From Erysipelotrichaceae bacterium (GTDB lineage Bacteria; Bacillota_I; Bacilli_A; Erysipelotrichales; Erysipelotrichaceae): 37,463 nt of DNA. A program made the position numbers and the translations under genes. This document shows positions 1 to 8,607 of this stretch, in pieces (position 1 is the first letter of the stretch; each line of letters begins with the position of its first letter). The notes beneath the pieces are model-generated. The model had not been told where the DNA came from. It saw only the letters and a list, made by a program, of their open reading frames with translations, and made no database searches. Location: assembly GCA_009773735.1 (NCBI GenBank), contig WSYG01000014.1, positions 1-37,463 on the forward strand. The letters run 5' to 3'.

Positions 1-1
1 T

Positions 2-1780
2 GCTTTGATGATTTTCAGCATGGGGGCTTTAGAAAGTGGTTATGGACGCAGTACTTATGCCCAAAATCCTGCAAATTTTAACGGTTTGGTAGTTAAAAGT
101 ACGACAACCTTTGAAGTTCTCCCGTATACGGTTGAACAATATTGTTTAATATACCAAAGCGGTAAATATGCTGATGAGAATAATATCATCCATTACTGTA
201 ATGGTCGATACAACTTATTTGGTTGGGGTGCGGTTGATAGTAATCCTGATAATGCGGTAGCCTTTGTTTCAATACTGTCATGTATTAATCAACATATGGG
301 GCTCAACTTAAGAAGATCCTATATGAGTTATACTGGTTCTGTTTTTTACGCTAGTAATATTGGTACAAAAGGAGCAGGGTTAAATACAAAATATGCATCC
401 GATCCTTGGTGGAGCTTAGGCATTTCTGCGATTGCTTATAGAATTGACAGATACCTTGGTTTTAAAGATCTAAACTCTTATATGTTAGGTATACTTAGTT
501 CATCAGCATCGCGCACTGTTTATAAGGATCCACAATTGACAAATATCCTTTATACACTTCCTACTCGAGCAACCAACTACCCTTTTATCATCCTTGAAGG
601 AATGATGGTCAACGATAAATTGGTTTATAAAATTCAAACTACAAACCCACTTAATGAAGATGGTTCAATTAATAATAACCAAGATCCTATTTTAGTTCCT
701 TATAATTTTACAAGATCGATTGCTTATATCAACGCTGATCAAATTTCTGATTACATTTCAAAATTTGTAACAGGTGTCGTCCATCAAGGTCTATACAATA
801 AAGATCGCCAGATATTCTTCACAAACGGTACAGCCACACTAAATGGTTTGCCAATTCTTTCTGGAGCAACCGTAACAGCTGATGGTGTTTACGATGTTGT
901 TGCAACAAGTGTTACGGGAATTGTTCAAACATTGCGTTTCACTATAGATAAGACAGCCCCAATCATAAGCATTCAAGATTATCCTACTATAATGACCAAT
1001 CAAAATGTCATAGTAACTGCTACTACAAATGAAGGATCACTAGGTGCAGCATCTTACACCTTTACTGAAAACGGTACTTATGTATTTAGAGCCGTTGATG
1101 AAGCCGGGAATATTACGGAAAAATCAGTTACAATTTCTCATATAGATAAGATACCACCAGTCATAACAATAGCTCCTTTTGATTCAACAACGACCACTCC
1201 TAGTGACATAATAGTCACAGCTTCAACAGATGAAGGAACTCTAAATGTCACTTCTTACACATTTACCTATAACAGTTCATTTACTTTCATAGCAACTGAT
1301 GCTGTAGGAAATGTCTCTACTAAGGAAGTGACCGTTTCAAATATTGTGAAGAATATTACCTTGAGTTTTGATACTACTTTTGTTGGCGGAACTTTAGGTG
1401 CTACTCTAAATGAAGTCCCTATCGTTTCAGGAATCACTGTTAATTCGACTGATCTAATAGATTTCACTGTGACAGTAACCCCAAAATACAGAGTATATCG
1501 TTGGGGATTCAATGATGATTACACCATAACTTCTGCAACAACAGTGCGTTTAAATTACTATGCGTCTAGTACCATTGTAAAAGTGGAATTCTATTTGATT
1601 GCAGACTTAAATGATGACAATAAAGTATCTACGACCGATTTGGTGAAACTAAGAAGATTCATCTCTGGATTAGAAACCATGAATGAAAAAGCCGCACTGG
1701 CTGCCGATGTCAATGGCGACGGCAAGATCAGTACGACCGATTTGGTTAAGATTAGAAGAATGTTGGCTGGATTAGAATAA
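2..1780 (+). CDS. Glucosaminidase with Ig-like repeats and C-terminal dockerin (5' partial)
   Basis: This is the 3' part of a secreted peptidoglycan hydrolase. The reading frame is open to the left edge, so the signal peptide and the start lie outside; the TTG at 5 is internal. The first ~160 visible residues match an endo-beta-N-acetylglucosaminidase (GH73-like) fold: the motif ALESGYG holds the likely catalytic Glu, followed by NLFGWGAVDSNP, a GTKGAGLNTKYASDPWW stretch and AYRIDRYLG. Two Ig-like repeats of about 70 residues follow (about 313-380 and 381-450, each starting near DK.PP/AP and ending in a DA.GN turn), then a beta-rich segment to about 530. The end is a type I dockerin with two calcium-loop repeats, DLNDDNKVSTTDLVKLRR and DVNGDGKISTTDLVKIRR. 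It should act outside the cell on wall glycan; a dockerin normally binds a cohesin, none of which is visible here. The gene converges on rseP, with overlapping stop codons. Confidence 0.85.
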   Translation, partial: ALMIFSMGALESGYGRSTYAQNPANFNGLVVKSTTTFEVLPYTVEQYCLIYQSGKYADENNIIHYCNGRYNLFGWGAVDSNPDNAVAFVSILSCINQHMGLNLRRSYMSYTGSVFYASNIGTKGAGLNTKYASDPWWSLGISAIAYRIDRYLGFKDLNSYMLGILSSSASRTVYKDPQLTNILYTLPTRATNYPFIILEGMMVNDKLVYKIQTTNPLNEDGSINNNQDPILVPYNFTRSIAYINADQISDYISKFVTGVVHQGLYNKDRQIFFTNGTATLNGLPILSGATVTADGVYDVVATSVTGIVQTLRFTIDKTAPIISIQDYPTIMTNQNVIVTATTNEGSLGAASYTFTENGTYVFRAVDEAGNITEKSVTISHIDKIPPVITIAPFDSTTTTPSDIIVTASTDEGTLNVTSYTFTYNSSFTFIATDAVGNVSTKEVTVSNIVKNITLSFDTTFVGGTLGATLNEVPIVSGITVNSTDLIDFTVTVTPKYRVYRWGFNDDYTITSATTVRLNYYASSTIVKVEFYLIADLNDDNKVSTTDLVKLRRFISGLETMNEKAALAADVNGDGKISTTDLVKIRRMLAGLE

Positions 1781-2812
1781 CTTTGACAAGTCTTGCCAAG
1801 TAGCCAAGACCATCAACATAATCAGTAGTGCCGCACTAAAATACATCAAACCATATTCCACTCGTTTATTGAGTGGTTTTCTTATGATCATTTCAATTCC
1901 GATGATAAATACTCTGCCTCCATCTAAGATAGGTAACGGCAATAAATTAAATACTCCAACATTTAATGATAGTATCGCTGTAAGATAAATCAAGTTTAAT
2001 AGTCCATAACTTGCTTGAGCCTGTGTGATCTCTATGATCCCTAGAGGACCGCTGACGGACTGTAAACCAACTCCTGTCAATAATCTACCGATCAATAAGA
2101 ACATGCTGTAGATCGTCCCAATCATGGTCGAGAATGCATATCCAATGCCTTCGAGTGGACTAATGTTTACTTTCTCTGCGGGAGGTAACATAACCCCTAA
2201 GAAATAACGTTCAGTTTCAGCCATATAGATTGGAGTCACCGAGATTTCAATTTCTTGTGAATCTCTTAAAAGCGTAAACTTAATCTCATTGTGATAAAGC
2301 TGAGTATATGTAATAACATCATCAAAGTTCTTGGGAACGACAGAAGTCCCATCAGTAAATGTAAGTTTCAAAATCTTATCGTTCATTTGTAGACCAGCTG
2401 CTTCAGCAGGTGAATTTTCAACGATACCAGCTACTATGGCTTTTGGTGACTCAATGACATAACCAAGTGACCAATTAATCCCAACAAACAATATAAAAGC
2501 CAAAACGAAATTCATGAATATGCCTGACAACATGATGATCATGCGTTTATATTTAGCGATGCCCAGTAAAGTTCTTTCAACAGGCACATCTGCTTCAACA
2601 GATTCTTCCCCTGCCATAGCCACAAAACCACCAAAAGGAAACATCCTTAGATTGTAGGTTGTTTCTTTTCCTTTAAAGCCCCATAACTTGGGACCCATAC
2701 CTAATGAGAATTCTTTACAATAAACTTTAAAAAACTTAGCACTGACCAAATGGCCAATTTCATGAATCGTAATAATGATGCTCAATATGATCAACGTATA
2801 TAGAATTGACAT
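1772..2812 (-). CDS. rseP: Site-2 zinc metalloprotease RseP (RIP protease)
   Basis: This is an intramembrane zinc protease of the site-2 family that cleaves anti-sigma factors and signal-peptide remnants within the membrane. At 346 aa it is a compact family member. HEIGH, the metal-binding HExxH motif, is at residues 17-21 in the first membrane segment; a single PDZ domain lies around 125-205; the second metal site is in the NLLPLPILDGG motif near residue 300, followed by hydrophobic segments. The ATG at 2812 follows AGGGAG at a normal distance. In Bacillus the usual order is uppS-cdsA-dxr-rseP; dxr is absent here, and 91 bases with hairpins separate cdsA and rseP. The stop codon overlaps the stop of the convergent dockerin gene. 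Confidence 0.95.
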   Translation of the reverse strand: MSILYTLIILSIIITIHEIGHLVSAKFFKVYCKEFSLGMGPKLWGFKGKETTYNLRMFPFGGFVAMAGEESVEADVPVERTLLGIAKYKRMIIMLSGIFMNFVLAFILFVGINWSLGYVIESPKAIVAGIVENSPAEAAGLQMNDKILKLTFTDGTSVVPKNFDDVITYTQLYHNEIKFTLLRDSQEIEISVTPIYMAETERYFLGVMLPPAEKVNISPLEGIGYAFSTMIGTIYSMFLLIGRLLTGVGLQSVSGPLGIIEITQAQASYGLLNLIYLTAILSLNVGVFNLLPLPILDGGRVFIIGIEMIIRKPLNKRVEYGLMYFSAALLIMLMVLATWQDLSKLF

Positions 2813-2872
2813 GTTTACTCCCTATTTTTGATACTGAACAAGTATATGATAAAAAAGCGTAAGTTAGCATTA

Positions 2873-2900
2873 AGATGACTGATTGTCATCGAAAACGATG
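2873..2900 (-). other. Two overlapping alternative hairpins between cdsA and rseP
   Basis: GATGAC (2874-2879) pairs with GTCATC (2885-2890), and CATCG (2887-2891) pairs with CGATG (2896-2900). The two stems share bases, so only one can form at a time. No U-run follows directly, so a terminator is not shown; an RNA-processing or attenuation site is possible. Confidence 0.35.
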
Positions 2901-2903
2901 CAT

Positions 2904-3620
2904 TTATAAAGTAAGAAGAGATATAAATATGTAAAAGAATAAAAGATTAAATACTAAACTATCTATACGATCCAATACTCCACCATGAGCTGGAAAAATA
3001 CTCCCAAAATCTTTAATTTTGAAATGACGTTTAATGGCACTAAAAGCTAAATCACCAATTTGACCTATGATAGGAAATACAACCGCCATAACAACCAATA
3101 TCCAGAAATTGAAGCCCTTAACCATAAAATACGCGAAAATAAAGCCTGATATTGATCCGATTAACCAACCTCCGATTGAACCTTCTACCGTTTTCTTAGG
3201 TGATATTCTTTCGTTGAGTTTTGTTTTACCAAAATAGAAACCACTGAAATAAGCTCCAGTATCTGTTGTATATGTAGATATCAATAGAAAAATCATCATA
3301 TTGACACCAAAGTCATCAAATACTATAAATATTGACTTTAACGTGCCAGTAAACATCAGTATCATTGTCAAAATGTAACCTAGATCTGATGGAGTAAACC
3401 AAGGGTTTAAAATAGAAATCAAATAGAAAAACATAATCAAACCCAGTAAACATACCAATAGGAATTGATCTGATACTCTTGATAAACCCAATACCACAAA
3501 GATAAGTAGCACAAACAGCAGTTTTGGCCATTCTTTTTCTTTTATGGCATACGTTTCATAAACCCCTACGAGTACAAATGAATAAATGATGATATCTCTA
3601 ATTAATCCACCTGAAATAAA
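2904..3620 (-). CDS. cdsA: Phosphatidate cytidylyltransferase, N-terminus missing
   Basis: CdsA makes CDP-diacylglycerol from phosphatidate and CTP, the entry step for all phospholipids, in the membrane. The C-terminal family signature is intact: SAIKRHFKIKDFGSIFPAHGG followed by VLDRIDS near the end, preceded by STYTTDTGAYFSG and SPKKTVEG. The frame is open from 3620 (FISGGLIRDIII) and encodes 238 residues, whereas the family is usually near 260-270. No ATG lies in frame at a sensible place; the first usable start is a GTG at 3512, well inside the first membrane segments. The missing part is the first ~25 residues and the whole ribosome binding site. The upstream neighbour uppS loses its end at the same point, which suggests one deletion or an assembly join rather than two separate decays. 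Confidence 0.8.
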   Translation of the reverse strand, partial: FISGGLIRDIIIYSFVLVGVYETYAIKEKEWPKLLFVLLIFVVLGLSRVSDQFLLVCLLGLIMFFYLISILNPWFTPSDLGYILTMILMFTGTLKSIFIVFDDFGVNMMIFLLISTYTTDTGAYFSGFYFGKTKLNERISPKKTVEGSIGGWLIGSISGFIFAYFMVKGFNFWILVVMAVVFPIIGQIGDLAFSAIKRHFKIKDFGSIFPAHGGVLDRIDSLVFNLLFFYIFISLLTL

Positions 3621-4221
3621 TCAATTCAGCATAAGCCAATTGCCACATCAAGAAATTAGACAGTCGTTGTTCTCCAGAGGTGCGAATGCATAAATCAACC
3701 GCAGGATAATCTTTGGTCATCAAGAACTGCTCAAAATTCGTTTCATTCAATTCTTCAGTCATTTTTCCAGAAACCATAGCCAAATGATATTTTTTAGCCG
3801 CTTCAACAATTTCAGTTCTACTACCATAGTTCATCGCAAATACAAGAACCATTCCAGTATTATGCGAAGTATCTTTGATGGCATTTAACAAAACTCGCTT
3901 GGTGTTCTCAGGAAAAGGTGTTAAATCACCTATTGATTCGATCCTAATGTTCTTTTCCAATAATTCCTTTAGATATTTACTAAAAAACATCGATGGTAAT
4001 TGCATGAGATAATCTACTTCTTGAATTGGTCTTTTCCAATTCTCTGTAGAGAAAGCATACAAAGTCAATACCTCTATGTTTTCGTCATTGGCTGTAATAG
4101 CAATTTCTCTTACTTTTTCTACACCATGAAAATGACCGAAGGTCCGCTCCTTGTCTTGTTTTTTAGCCCAACGGCCATTACCATCCATGATGATGGCGAC
4201 GTGCTTAAGTTTTTCGGTCAT
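3598..4221 (-). CDS. uppS: Undecaprenyl diphosphate synthase, C-terminus replaced
   Basis: UppS is a cis-prenyltransferase that extends farnesyl diphosphate with isopentenyl diphosphate to give the C55 carrier lipid for wall synthesis. IIMDGNGRWAKK (catalytic Asp13), FSTENWKRP and the IPP-binding RTSGEQRLSNF (Arg180, Arg186) are present, as is Glu199 of AYAEL, equivalent to E. coli Glu213. After Leu200 the homology stops and the frame runs through seven unrelated residues (IYFRWIN) to TAG. Family members have about 40 more residues (the YFTD.LWPDF...RRFGG region), so the protein is short at 207 aa. The start ATG at 4221 follows AAGGAG. The lost end coincides with the lost beginning of cdsA. 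Confidence 0.85.
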   Translation of the reverse strand: MTEKLKHVAIIMDGNGRWAKKQDKERTFGHFHGVEKVREIAITANDENIEVLTLYAFSTENWKRPIQEVDYLMQLPSMFFSKYLKELLEKNIRIESIGDLTPFPENTKRVLLNAIKDTSHNTGMVLVFAMNYGSRTEIVEAAKKYHLAMVSGKMTEELNETNFEQFLMTKDYPAVDLCIRTSGEQRLSNFLMWQLAYAELIYFRWIN

Positions 4222-4239
4222 ATTTCTCCTTAAGAAAGA

Positions 4240-4258
4240 AGCTCACTTGAAGTGAGCT
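4240..4258 (-). terminator. Hairpin between frr and uppS, possible attenuator
   Basis: AGCTCACT and AGTGAGCT form a perfect 8-bp stem around a 3-base loop, directly after the frr stop. On the minus strand it is followed by TTCTTTCTT and then the uppS ribosome binding site. The T-run is interrupted by C, so it may be a partial terminator that lowers downstream expression, or an RNA-processing or stability hairpin. Confidence 0.5.
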
Positions 4259-4802
4259 ATACTGTCATGATGTCTTTTTCTTTGTCTTTGACGATGGTTT
4301 CAATCTTCTTTATATGTTCATCTGTTAATTTCTGAATCTTTTCTAAAGCATCTTTTTCACGATCTTCTGTTAATGTATCATCTTTTTTGATGGCATCATT
4401 AACATCGCGTCGAACATTACGAATAGAGACTTTGGCTTCTTCCGCATGCTTTTCAACGACTTTGGTGATTTCCTTGCGGGTTTGTTCTGTTAATGCCGGA
4501 ACATTGATTCTTACGACAGTACCATCATTCATAGGATTCATTCCCAAATTAGCAGCTTGGATCGCATGTTCGATCAATTTTAAAAGACTTGTGTCATAAG
4601 GTTTGATGACCAGTTGTCTACCTTCAACGACTTGAATGCTACCAACTTGGCTTAATGGGGTTGCTGAGCCATAATAATCAACATGAATGTCTTCAAGTTG
4701 TTTAGGATTAGCTCTTCCGGTACGTACCGTACCTAAATGGTGCTCAAATTTATCGATCACCTTTTTCATTTCAACGGTTGCTTTGTCTAAATGTTGTTTC
4801 AT
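4257..4802 (-). CDS. frr: Ribosome recycling factor
   Basis: RRF, together with EF-G, splits post-termination ribosomes so that the subunits can be reused. The 181-aa length is typical (about 185). It shows the usual layout: an N-terminal helix, the segment [31 protein letters not shown] marking the hinge with the beta-domain, the [20 protein letters not shown] region, and a long C-terminal charged helix pair. The ATG at 4802 overlaps the pyrH TGA as ATGA, and its AAGGAGG lies inside the end of pyrH, so the two are translationally coupled. It is part of the rpsB-tsf-pyrH-frr operon. Confidence 0.97.
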   Translation of the reverse strand: MKQHLDKATVEMKKVIDKFEHHLGTVRTGRANPKQLEDIHVDYYGSATPLSQVGSIQVVEGRQLVIKPYDTSLLKLIEHAIQAANLGMNPMNDGTVVRINVPALTEQTRKEITKVVEKHAEEAKVSIRNVRRDVNDAIKKDDTLTEDREKDALEKIQKLTDEHIKKIETIVKDKEKDIMTV

Positions 4803-5515
4803 ATTTTGTCCTCCTTACATATGATTGTGCCTATGGTTTCACCTAGCACAGCTTTCTTGATGTTGCCCTTCTCATTCATAGAGAATACGATCAAGTCTAA
4901 TCCATTGTCTTTACACATGGCAATGGCTGTTTGATCCATGACATTCAAGTTATTTCTTATGATATCATTATAACTCAAACGAGCGTATTTAATGGCACTT
5001 TTATTCTTATTTGGATCATCATTATACACGCCATCTGTTCCGTTTTTCGCCATTAGAATTACGTCAGCTTTGATTTCTGATGCTCTTAAAGCAGCAGTGG
5101 TATCCGTCGAGAAATATGGGCTACCCGTTCCAGCTGCAAAAATAACGACTCGACCTTTTTCAAGATGGCGAATTGCCCTTCTTACAATGAAAGGTTCAGC
5201 GATTTTACTCATTTCAATGGCCGTTTGGATACGCGTTTCAATCCCGTTTTTTTCAAATACACCTTGAATAGCAATTGCATTTATTACGGTTCCTAACATC
5301 CCCATATAATCAGCTTGAATACGATCTATACCCATCTGTTCTGCAAACTTACCGCGGATAAAATTCCCACCACCAACCACAATGGCGATTTGGACACCCA
5401 TCGCTGTAATTTCTTTGACTTCTTCGGCTATCCCAACTAAAACCGCTGGATTAAGACCGTTTTGCTGACCTGCTAAGGCTTCTCCGCTTAACTTAAGTAG
5501 GACTCTTTTATACAT
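4799..5515 (-). CDS. pyrH: UMP kinase
   Basis: PyrH phosphorylates UMP to UDP with ATP, feeding pyrimidine and wall precursor pools. It is a hexameric amino-acid-kinase-fold enzyme. The protein begins [14 protein letters not shown] and shows [22 protein letters not shown] and [17 protein letters not shown], all family hallmarks. The chosen ATG at 5515 follows AAGGAG and gives 238 aa, the usual length; an upstream in-frame start would add eight unrelated residues. The TGA stop overlaps the frr start, which supports the standard genetic code. A terminator-like hairpin lies between it and tsf. Confidence 0.96.
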   Translation of the reverse strand: MYKRVLLKLSGEALAGQQNGLNPAVLVGIAEEVKEITAMGVQIAIVVGGGNFIRGKFAEQMGIDRIQADYMGMLGTVINAIAIQGVFEKNGIETRIQTAIEMSKIAEPFIVRRAIRHLEKGRVVIFAAGTGSPYFSTDTTAALRASEIKADVILMAKNGTDGVYNDDPNKNKSAIKYARLSYNDIIRNNLNVMDQTAIAMCKDNGLDLIVFSMNEKGNIKKAVLGETIGTIICKEDKI

Positions 5516-5530
5516 TGGGTTCTCCTTATA

Positions 5531-5553
5531 AAAGGACACAAAATGTGCCCTTT
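5531..5553 (-). terminator. Terminator-like hairpin between tsf and pyrH
   Basis: AAAGGACACA (5531-5540) faces TGTGCCCTTT (5544-5553); on the minus strand this forms a 10-bp stem with one G-U pair and a short T-rich loop, then TTTTAT just before the pyrH ribosome binding site. It probably reduces read-through so that kinase and RRF are made at lower levels than S2 and EF-Ts. This is inferred from structure only. Confidence 0.5.
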
Positions 5554-5557
5554 AATT

Positions 5558-6448
5558 TTATTTGCCAAACGTTTGATTCATGACTTCTTCGGCGAAATTA
5601 TCTTCTCTTTTTTCGATGCCTTCACCGACTTGATAACGGACAAAACTTAATACTTCAGTTTTGGCAGCTTCGAGTACTTTTTGAACTTTGATGTCTTGAT
5701 CTCTAAAGAATAATTGATCGACCAAGCTGGTTTCTTGTAACACTTTGCTCAGTTTGCCTTCTAAGATCCCATTGAGAACATTCTCAGGTTTGGAACCCAT
5801 GATCGGGTCATTTTTAATGAGAACTTTAAGAATGTTGCGTTCGTGTTCAATGAATTCAACTGGCATATGTTTACGTGAAATATAACCCGGATTCATAGAT
5901 GCAACTTGCATTGCCATGTCTTTTCCAACTTCAGCGTCTTCTGTGCTTTTTAACTTAACGATGACTGAAATCTTTCCACCCATATGGATGTAGGATCCAA
6001 ATACTTCATCATCAGCTTTAGATAGAATCTCAAAACGTCTGAGTGTGATCTTTTCACCAATGGTAAATGTTGCTTCTGCAACATGCTCAGATACAGCTTT
6101 ACCGTCAATTACTAAAGTCAATGCTTCATCCAATGATTTAACATTAGAATTAACCAAAGCATTAGATAGGTTATCTAACAATGCTAAGAATTGTTCGTTT
6201 TTAGCAACGAAATCTGTTTCAGAATTGACTTCGATGACAATGGCACGATTACCAGAAACAACTGCTTTTGTTAAGCCTTCAGCAGCAATACGATCTGCCT
6301 TTTTAGCAGCTTTCGCAATGCCTTTTTCTCTTAACCAATCGATGGCTTTATTCAATTCACCATTGGTTTCTTCGAGAGCTTTTTTACAATCCATCATCCC
6401 TGCGCCTGTTTTATCGCGCAGTTCTTTTACTTGACTTGCTGTAACCAT
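5558..6448 (-). CDS. tsf: Elongation factor Ts
   Basis: EF-Ts is the guanine-nucleotide exchange factor that recharges EF-Tu. The N-terminal UBA-like domain has the signature LRDKTGAGMMDCKKAL, and the core has VIEVNSETDFVAKNEQF (the Asp/Phe that contacts EF-Tu) and GGKISVIVKL. At 296 aa it is normal for Bacillota. The ATG at 6448 begins 3 bases after the rpsB stop, with GGAAGG upstream inside the rpsB end. It is co-transcribed with rpsB, the conserved pair across bacteria. Confidence 0.97.
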   Translation of the reverse strand: MVTASQVKELRDKTGAGMMDCKKALEETNGELNKAIDWLREKGIAKAAKKADRIAAEGLTKAVVSGNRAIVIEVNSETDFVAKNEQFLALLDNLSNALVNSNVKSLDEALTLVIDGKAVSEHVAEATFTIGEKITLRRFEILSKADDEVFGSYIHMGGKISVIVKLKSTEDAEVGKDMAMQVASMNPGYISRKHMPVEFIEHERNILKVLIKNDPIMGSKPENVLNGILEGKLSKVLQETSLVDQLFFRDQDIKVQKVLEAAKTEVLSFVRYQVGEGIEKREDNFAEEVMNQTFGK

Positions 6449-6451
6449 GGA

Positions 6452-7552
6452 TTACTCGCCTTCCTTAACTTCAGTTTTCTTTGCTCTCGGCTTTTTTGCA
6501 ACAGCTTCTTGTGTTACTTCAGCAGCTTTAGGTGCAACAACTTTAACTGCTTCAACTTTCTTAACTACTTCAACAGGCTTGACAACTTCAACAGGTTTTG
6601 CTGCTTCAACTGGTTTTGGTGTTTCTACTGCTTTAGATGGTTCTGATCTAACGAAAGGTTTTGAATCAGAACGACCTTGATAAGTATCATTGGTACGTGG
6701 ACGACGGTCGAAAGGTCTATGTGTAGAACGTTCTTCACGGGCTCTTCTTTCTTCCATTTTCGCTCTTCTACGACGTTCATTTTCTTCATTGACTTGTTCA
6801 ACATTAATGATAACATCGCTCATAGAAATGTCTTTTACGAGATCTTGTTCCTGGAAAGCATAAGATAATATGCCGCTTTTTGTTTCAACGATCGCATCTG
6901 CCATGATGCTGACAATTAGTTTGATTGAACGAATCGCATCATCATTAGCCGGAATGCCATAATCAACAGCTTCTGGATCACAATTAGTATCAGTAAACCC
7001 AAATACTGGGATGCCTAATTTTTTAGCTTCTGCAACAGCATTGTAATCTTCAGTCGGATCGACCACAAATATGGCATCCGGCAGTTTTTTCATTTCTTTG
7101 ATTCCACCGAAGAAATTTTCCAAACGAGCCGCTTCTTTGCGAATATTGGCAACTTCCTTCTTAGGGTAAACATTGATGGTTCCACTGGCTTCCATATCTT
7201 CGATTTCCTGCAAGCGTTTGATACGTTTCTGCATGGTTCTAAAATTGGTCAGCAGTCCACCCAACCAACGTTGGTTGATGTAGAATGATCCACTTCTTAA
7301 TGCTTCTTCCATGACGATGGCTTGAGCTTGTTTCTTTGTTCCAACAAACAAAACTTTACCATTCTTTTCGGCCAAAGCCTTCATTGCAGCATACGCATCA
7401 TCCAATTTTCCTAGAGTTTTCTCTAAATTAATGATGTATACACCATTCTTAGCCGCGTAAATAAACGGCTTCATTTTTGGATTCCATTTCTTGGTCTGAT
7501 GACCGTAATGGGATCCATGTTCTAATAACTTCTTCATCGATACGACAGACAT
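6452..7552 (-). CDS. rpsB: Ribosomal protein S2 with long C-terminal extension
   Basis: This is a 30S subunit protein. The core is ordinary: [30 protein letters not shown] and [19 protein letters not shown]. The chosen ATG at 7552 follows GAGGAA and matches the normal S2 start; the frame is open a further 10 codons upstream without homology. The protein is 366 aa, against about 230-260 for most S2. From about residue 255 there is an Arg/Glu-rich helix ([20 protein letters not shown]), then a Pro/Val/Glu/Lys low-complexity tail with repeated KPVEVV-like units and a basic patch (AKKPRAKK). The tail stays in frame up to tsf, so it is not a read-through artefact. Its role is unknown. Confidence 0.96.
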   Translation of the reverse strand: MSVVSMKKLLEHGSHYGHQTKKWNPKMKPFIYAAKNGVYIINLEKTLGKLDDAYAAMKALAEKNGKVLFVGTKKQAQAIVMEEALRSGSFYINQRWLGGLLTNFRTMQKRIKRLQEIEDMEASGTINVYPKKEVANIRKEAARLENFFGGIKEMKKLPDAIFVVDPTEDYNAVAEAKKLGIPVFGFTDTNCDPEAVDYGIPANDDAIRSIKLIVSIMADAIVETKSGILSYAFQEQDLVKDISMSDVIINVEQVNEENERRRRAKMEERRAREERSTHRPFDRRPRTNDTYQGRSDSKPFVRSEPSKAVETPKPVEAAKPVEVVKPVEVVKKVEAVKVVAPKAAEVTQEAVAKKPRAKKTEVKEGE

Positions 7553-7657
7553 GGTATTCCTCGCTTTCCGTTTGTCCTCCATCAGTTCTGCTCGCGATAA
7601 CTCATTTCTGAGACGGAATCGCGAATCCCTGATGTGTGATGTGCATCTTTAGATGCC
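7553..7657 (-). promoter_or_regulatory. Structured rpsB leader RNA, possible S2 autoregulatory site
   Basis: The roughly 105-nt 5' leader folds into nested stems: CATCAG with CTGATG (outer, 7629-7634 with 7580-7585), TCGCGAT with ATCGCGA (7618-7624 with 7592-7598, perfect 7 bp) and CTCA with TGAG at the tip. A separate small hairpin GCATCT/AGATGC lies nearer the transcription start. A GGAGG sits just after the outer stem, upstream of the real rpsB ribosome binding site. Ribosomal-protein operons are often repressed by their product through such leaders; that S2 binds here is inference. Confidence 0.55.
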
Positions 7658-7664
7658 GTTATAT

Positions 7665-7693
7665 AGTATACCAAAGGCTCAACTTTGTTTCAA
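7665..7693 (-). promoter_or_regulatory. Promoter of the rpsB-tsf-pyrH-frr-uppS-cdsA-rseP operon
   Basis: On the minus strand TTGAAA (7688-7693) and TATACT (7665-7670) are separated by exactly 17 bases, near-consensus for the housekeeping sigma factor. The -35 box overlaps the xerC stop codon, so the operon has its own promoter in the tail of the preceding gene. Confidence 0.8.
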
Positions 7694-8607
7694 GTTGTTT
7701 TTATGGGCAGTTTAGCTCTTGGATGAGCCTTTAAATAGGAATCTTTTAGACGATCTAGTGTAACATGTGTATAAATCTGAGTTGTAGATATATTCTCATG
7801 ACCTAATAGTTCTTGGACCAAGCGTAAATCAGCGCCATTGTCGAGTAAATGAGTCGCAAAAGAGTGTCTAAGCATATGCGGATGAACAGAACGGTTTATC
7901 CCAGCTCTTTTTGAACATTGATCCAAAAGATATTCTATGCCTCGAGGTGTGAATCCTTCGCCTTGTTGATTGATGAAGACTCGATGATGAAGTTTACCTT
8001 TCATTAAGATTGGTCTGACTTCATTAAGATATTGTCTCAAGATATCGCCACAATCTGAATAGAATGGGACCATTCTCTCTTTAGAACCCTTACCGATAAA
8101 ACGAAGCGTTCTTTGTTCAAGATCGATATCTTGAATGGTCAATGCAGCTGCTTCACTGACACGTAATCCACTGGCATAAATCAATTCAAACATGGCTCTG
8201 TTTCTGAATTGATAAGGTTCCGTCAAATCAAAAGATTCAAGAAGTTGATTCAATTCTTCAAAAAGCAGAAAATCAGGTAAGAGTTTCTGTTTGGATGGAT
8301 TATGGATCGAACTTAAAGGATTATGATTGACTTTATTTTGTTGAGCCAAATAATTAAAGAATGATCTTAAACTTGAAATCTTGCGCGAAATCGTAGAATT
8401 CTTAAGTCCGCCTTTTGAGTGTTTATTAAGGTATTCTATAAAACGCATGATGGTTTTTGAATCGACCCCTTGCCAAAATGTAACCCCTTGATTGATCAAG
8501 AAAAAGTGAAATTCTTCAAGATCACGGCGATAAGCATCCCGTGTATGAACGGACTTCGTATTAATAGTGTGGATATAATTTAGAAAATCAAGGATGTCTT
8601 GTGTCAT
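7690..8607 (-). CDS. xerC: Tyrosine recombinase XerC
   Basis: This is a site-specific recombinase that resolves chromosome dimers at dif. Of 305 aa, the N-terminal ~90 form the SAM-like core-binding domain and the rest the catalytic domain. All active-site residues are visible: Arg149 (ASGLRVSE), Lys173, His244 and Arg247 ([14 protein letters not shown]), His270 ([11 protein letters not shown]) and the nucleophile Tyr279. The ATG overlaps the trmFO TGA as ATGA. The trmFO-xerC neighbourhood matches B. subtilis codV, hence XerC rather than XerD. The hslV-hslU-codY genes that follow it in Bacillus are absent; rpsB comes next. Confidence 0.93.
   Translation of the reverse strand: MTQDILDFLNYIHTINTKSVHTRDAYRRDLEEFHFFLINQGVTFWQGVDSKTIMRFIEYLNKHSKGGLKNSTISRKISSLRSFFNYLAQQNKVNHNPLSSIHNPSKQKLLPDFLLFEELNQLLESFDLTEPYQFRNRAMFELIYASGLRVSEAAALTIQDIDLEQRTLRFIGKGSKERMVPFYSDCGDILRQYLNEVRPILMKGKLHHRVFINQQGEGFTPRGIEYLLDQCSKRAGINRSVHPHMLRHSFATHLLDNGADLRLVQELLGHENISTTQIYTHVTLDRLKDSYLKAHPRAKLPIKTT

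Noticed and set aside
3316-3531. Separate small gene in the cdsA region
   Set aside because: It is an out-of-frame shadow of cdsA; the true frame is open across the same bases with clear family motifs.
6500-6680. Repeat-coded plus-strand frames rich in Phe/Asn/Cys or Thr/Ser opposite the rpsB tail
   Set aside because: They are antisense reflections of the low-complexity KPVE tail of S2, without start signals of their own.
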